From assembly GCF_900115955.1 (NCBI RefSeq), contig NZ_FOYL01000007.1, forward strand, positions 1-64,000: a stretch of 64,000 bases of DNA, read 5' to 3'. Positions 63,354 through 64,000 of the stretch are shown in pieces (position 1 is the stretch's first letter; the number at the start of each line of letters is the position of its first letter). The notes under the pieces were generated by a model, which did no database searches, was not told the DNA's origin, and worked only from the letters and a program-made list of their open reading frames with translations. The translations under genes and the position numbers were made by a program. Origin of the DNA: Lentzea waywayandensis. Its GTDB lineage: Bacteria; Actinomycetota; Actinomycetes; Mycobacteriales; Pseudonocardiaceae.

Positions 63354-64000
63354 CCCTTGATCGCTCCGGTGGTGATCCCACGCAGGAAGGACTTCTGCAG
63401 CGACAGGTACACGACCAGGCTCGGTACCAGCGCCAGCAACGCTCCGGCCAGCACGATGCCCGTTCCGACCTGATCGTCGGACCGGAGCGCGAGAAGTGCG
63501 ACCGTGAGCGTGTAATCGGAGGGGTCAGCGGCGACGATCAGGGGGAGCAGGTACTGCTCCCAAATCATGTTGAAGCCGAACACGGCGATGACGCCGAGCG
63601 CGGGTTTGCACAGCGGGAGGATGATCTGCGCGAAGAGACGCAGCTCCCCGGCACCGTCCACTTTGGCTGCCTCCTCCAGTTCGCTGGGGATCTCCTTCAT
63701 GAACTCCGTCATGACGAAGATGGAGAAACCCCAAGCCCCCAACGGGAGGATGACGCCGAGCAGGGTGCCCCTGAGACTCACGTGCACCAGCGGTAGGTCT
63801 CCGATCACCAGCGACAGCGGGATCGCGATGACCTCCTCCGGCAACATCATCGTGGCGAGAATGACCAACAGTGCGATGGCCTGACCGCGAAACTTCTTGC
63901 GCGCCAACGCGTAGGCGGCGAACACGCTCACCGACAGCTGCAACAGCAGCGCACCACCGGCGATGACCAGCGAGTTCATCAGGTAGTGCCAGATCTTGTT
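63350..64000 (-). CDS. sugar ABC transporter permease (MalG type), 5' end beyond the window
   Basis: At least 216 residues of an inner-membrane permease whose N-terminal part lies to the right of the window. Visible are four to five membrane segments and the ATPase-contact EAA loop, ELEEAAKVDGAGELRLFAQI followed by ILPLCKPAL. The frame stays open to the last base (IWHYLMNSL), so the Met at 63979 is internal. It is the most upstream visible gene of the glucarate operon and implies uptake of a sugar acid or oligosaccharide by a CUT1-type importer. Confidence 0.9.
   Translation of the reverse strand, partial: NKIWHYLMNSLVIAGGALLLQLSVSVFAAYALARKKFRGQAIALLVILATMMLPEEVIAIPLSLVIGDLPLVHVSLRGTLLGVILPLGAWGFSIFVMTEFMKEIPSELEEAAKVDGAGELRLFAQIILPLCKPALGVIAVFGFNMIWEQYLLPLIVAADPSDYTLTVALLALRSDDQVGTGIVLAGALLALVPSLVVYLSLQKSFLRGITTGAIKG

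Overview
The window is about 70% GC actinobacterial chromosome. Protein sequences and gene order point to Pseudonocardiales (a Lentzea/Saccharothrix-like organism; inference, no 16S gene is inside the window). From memory of the Mycobacterium tuberculosis map, the order dxs, RNA methyltransferase, APC permease, ceoB, ceoC, DUF3159, OB-fold, hydrolase, DUF3710, dut, DUF3093, DUF4193, cei, suhB, ppgK, sigA, then a YihY-like protein, DUF3039, DUF3099 and sigB, matches Rv2682c to Rv2710. This conserved backbone is interrupted by accessory blocks.

Layout: 0-0.3 kb is the leader and promoter region of an rRNA operon transcribed leftwards out of the window. 0.3-2.9 kb holds a two-component system and an SPFH/band-7 protein. 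3.1-9.6 kb is dxs, RNA methyltransferase, APC permease and the CeoB/CeoC (TrkA-type) pair. 9.6-15.3 kb is an insertion at the ceoC/DUF3159 junction: a secreted ricin-type lectin and two tandem paralogous LAL-type ATPase regulators. 15.7-24.6 kb resumes the backbone to sigA. 24.6-32.2 kb carries a nucleotidyltransferase-like protein, a short IclR-like protein, a DUF7455 protein, a ROK regulator with a sugar ABC importer, and a methyltransferase. 32.2-35.2 kb is a helicase and a YihY/BrkB membrane protein. 35.2-49.2 kb is one leftward module: a 2981-residue secreted RHS polymorphic toxin, its SMI1/KNR4 immunity gene (14-nt overlap) and a very large secreted S8 peptidase with three C-terminal ricin-type lectin domains. 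49.4-55.6 kb holds DUF3039, psuG-psuK, DUF3099, a PucR regulator, a methyltransferase and dtd. 55.8-60 kb holds sigB, a class I fumarase and two paralogous lipoproteins. 60-64 kb is a glucarate catabolic operon (gudD, kdgD, an unknown protein, sugar ABC permease) running off the right edge.

The least explained signal is a family of hairpin-forming intergenic repeats with a conserved core (TTTGCGGAC), seen four times (15.5, 21.3 and twice at 51.6-51.7 kb; one copy is a perfect 46-bp palindrome). Each locus has an AT-rich GATATATC-type palindrome nearby. No transposase, integrase, CRISPR array or complete RNA gene was found.
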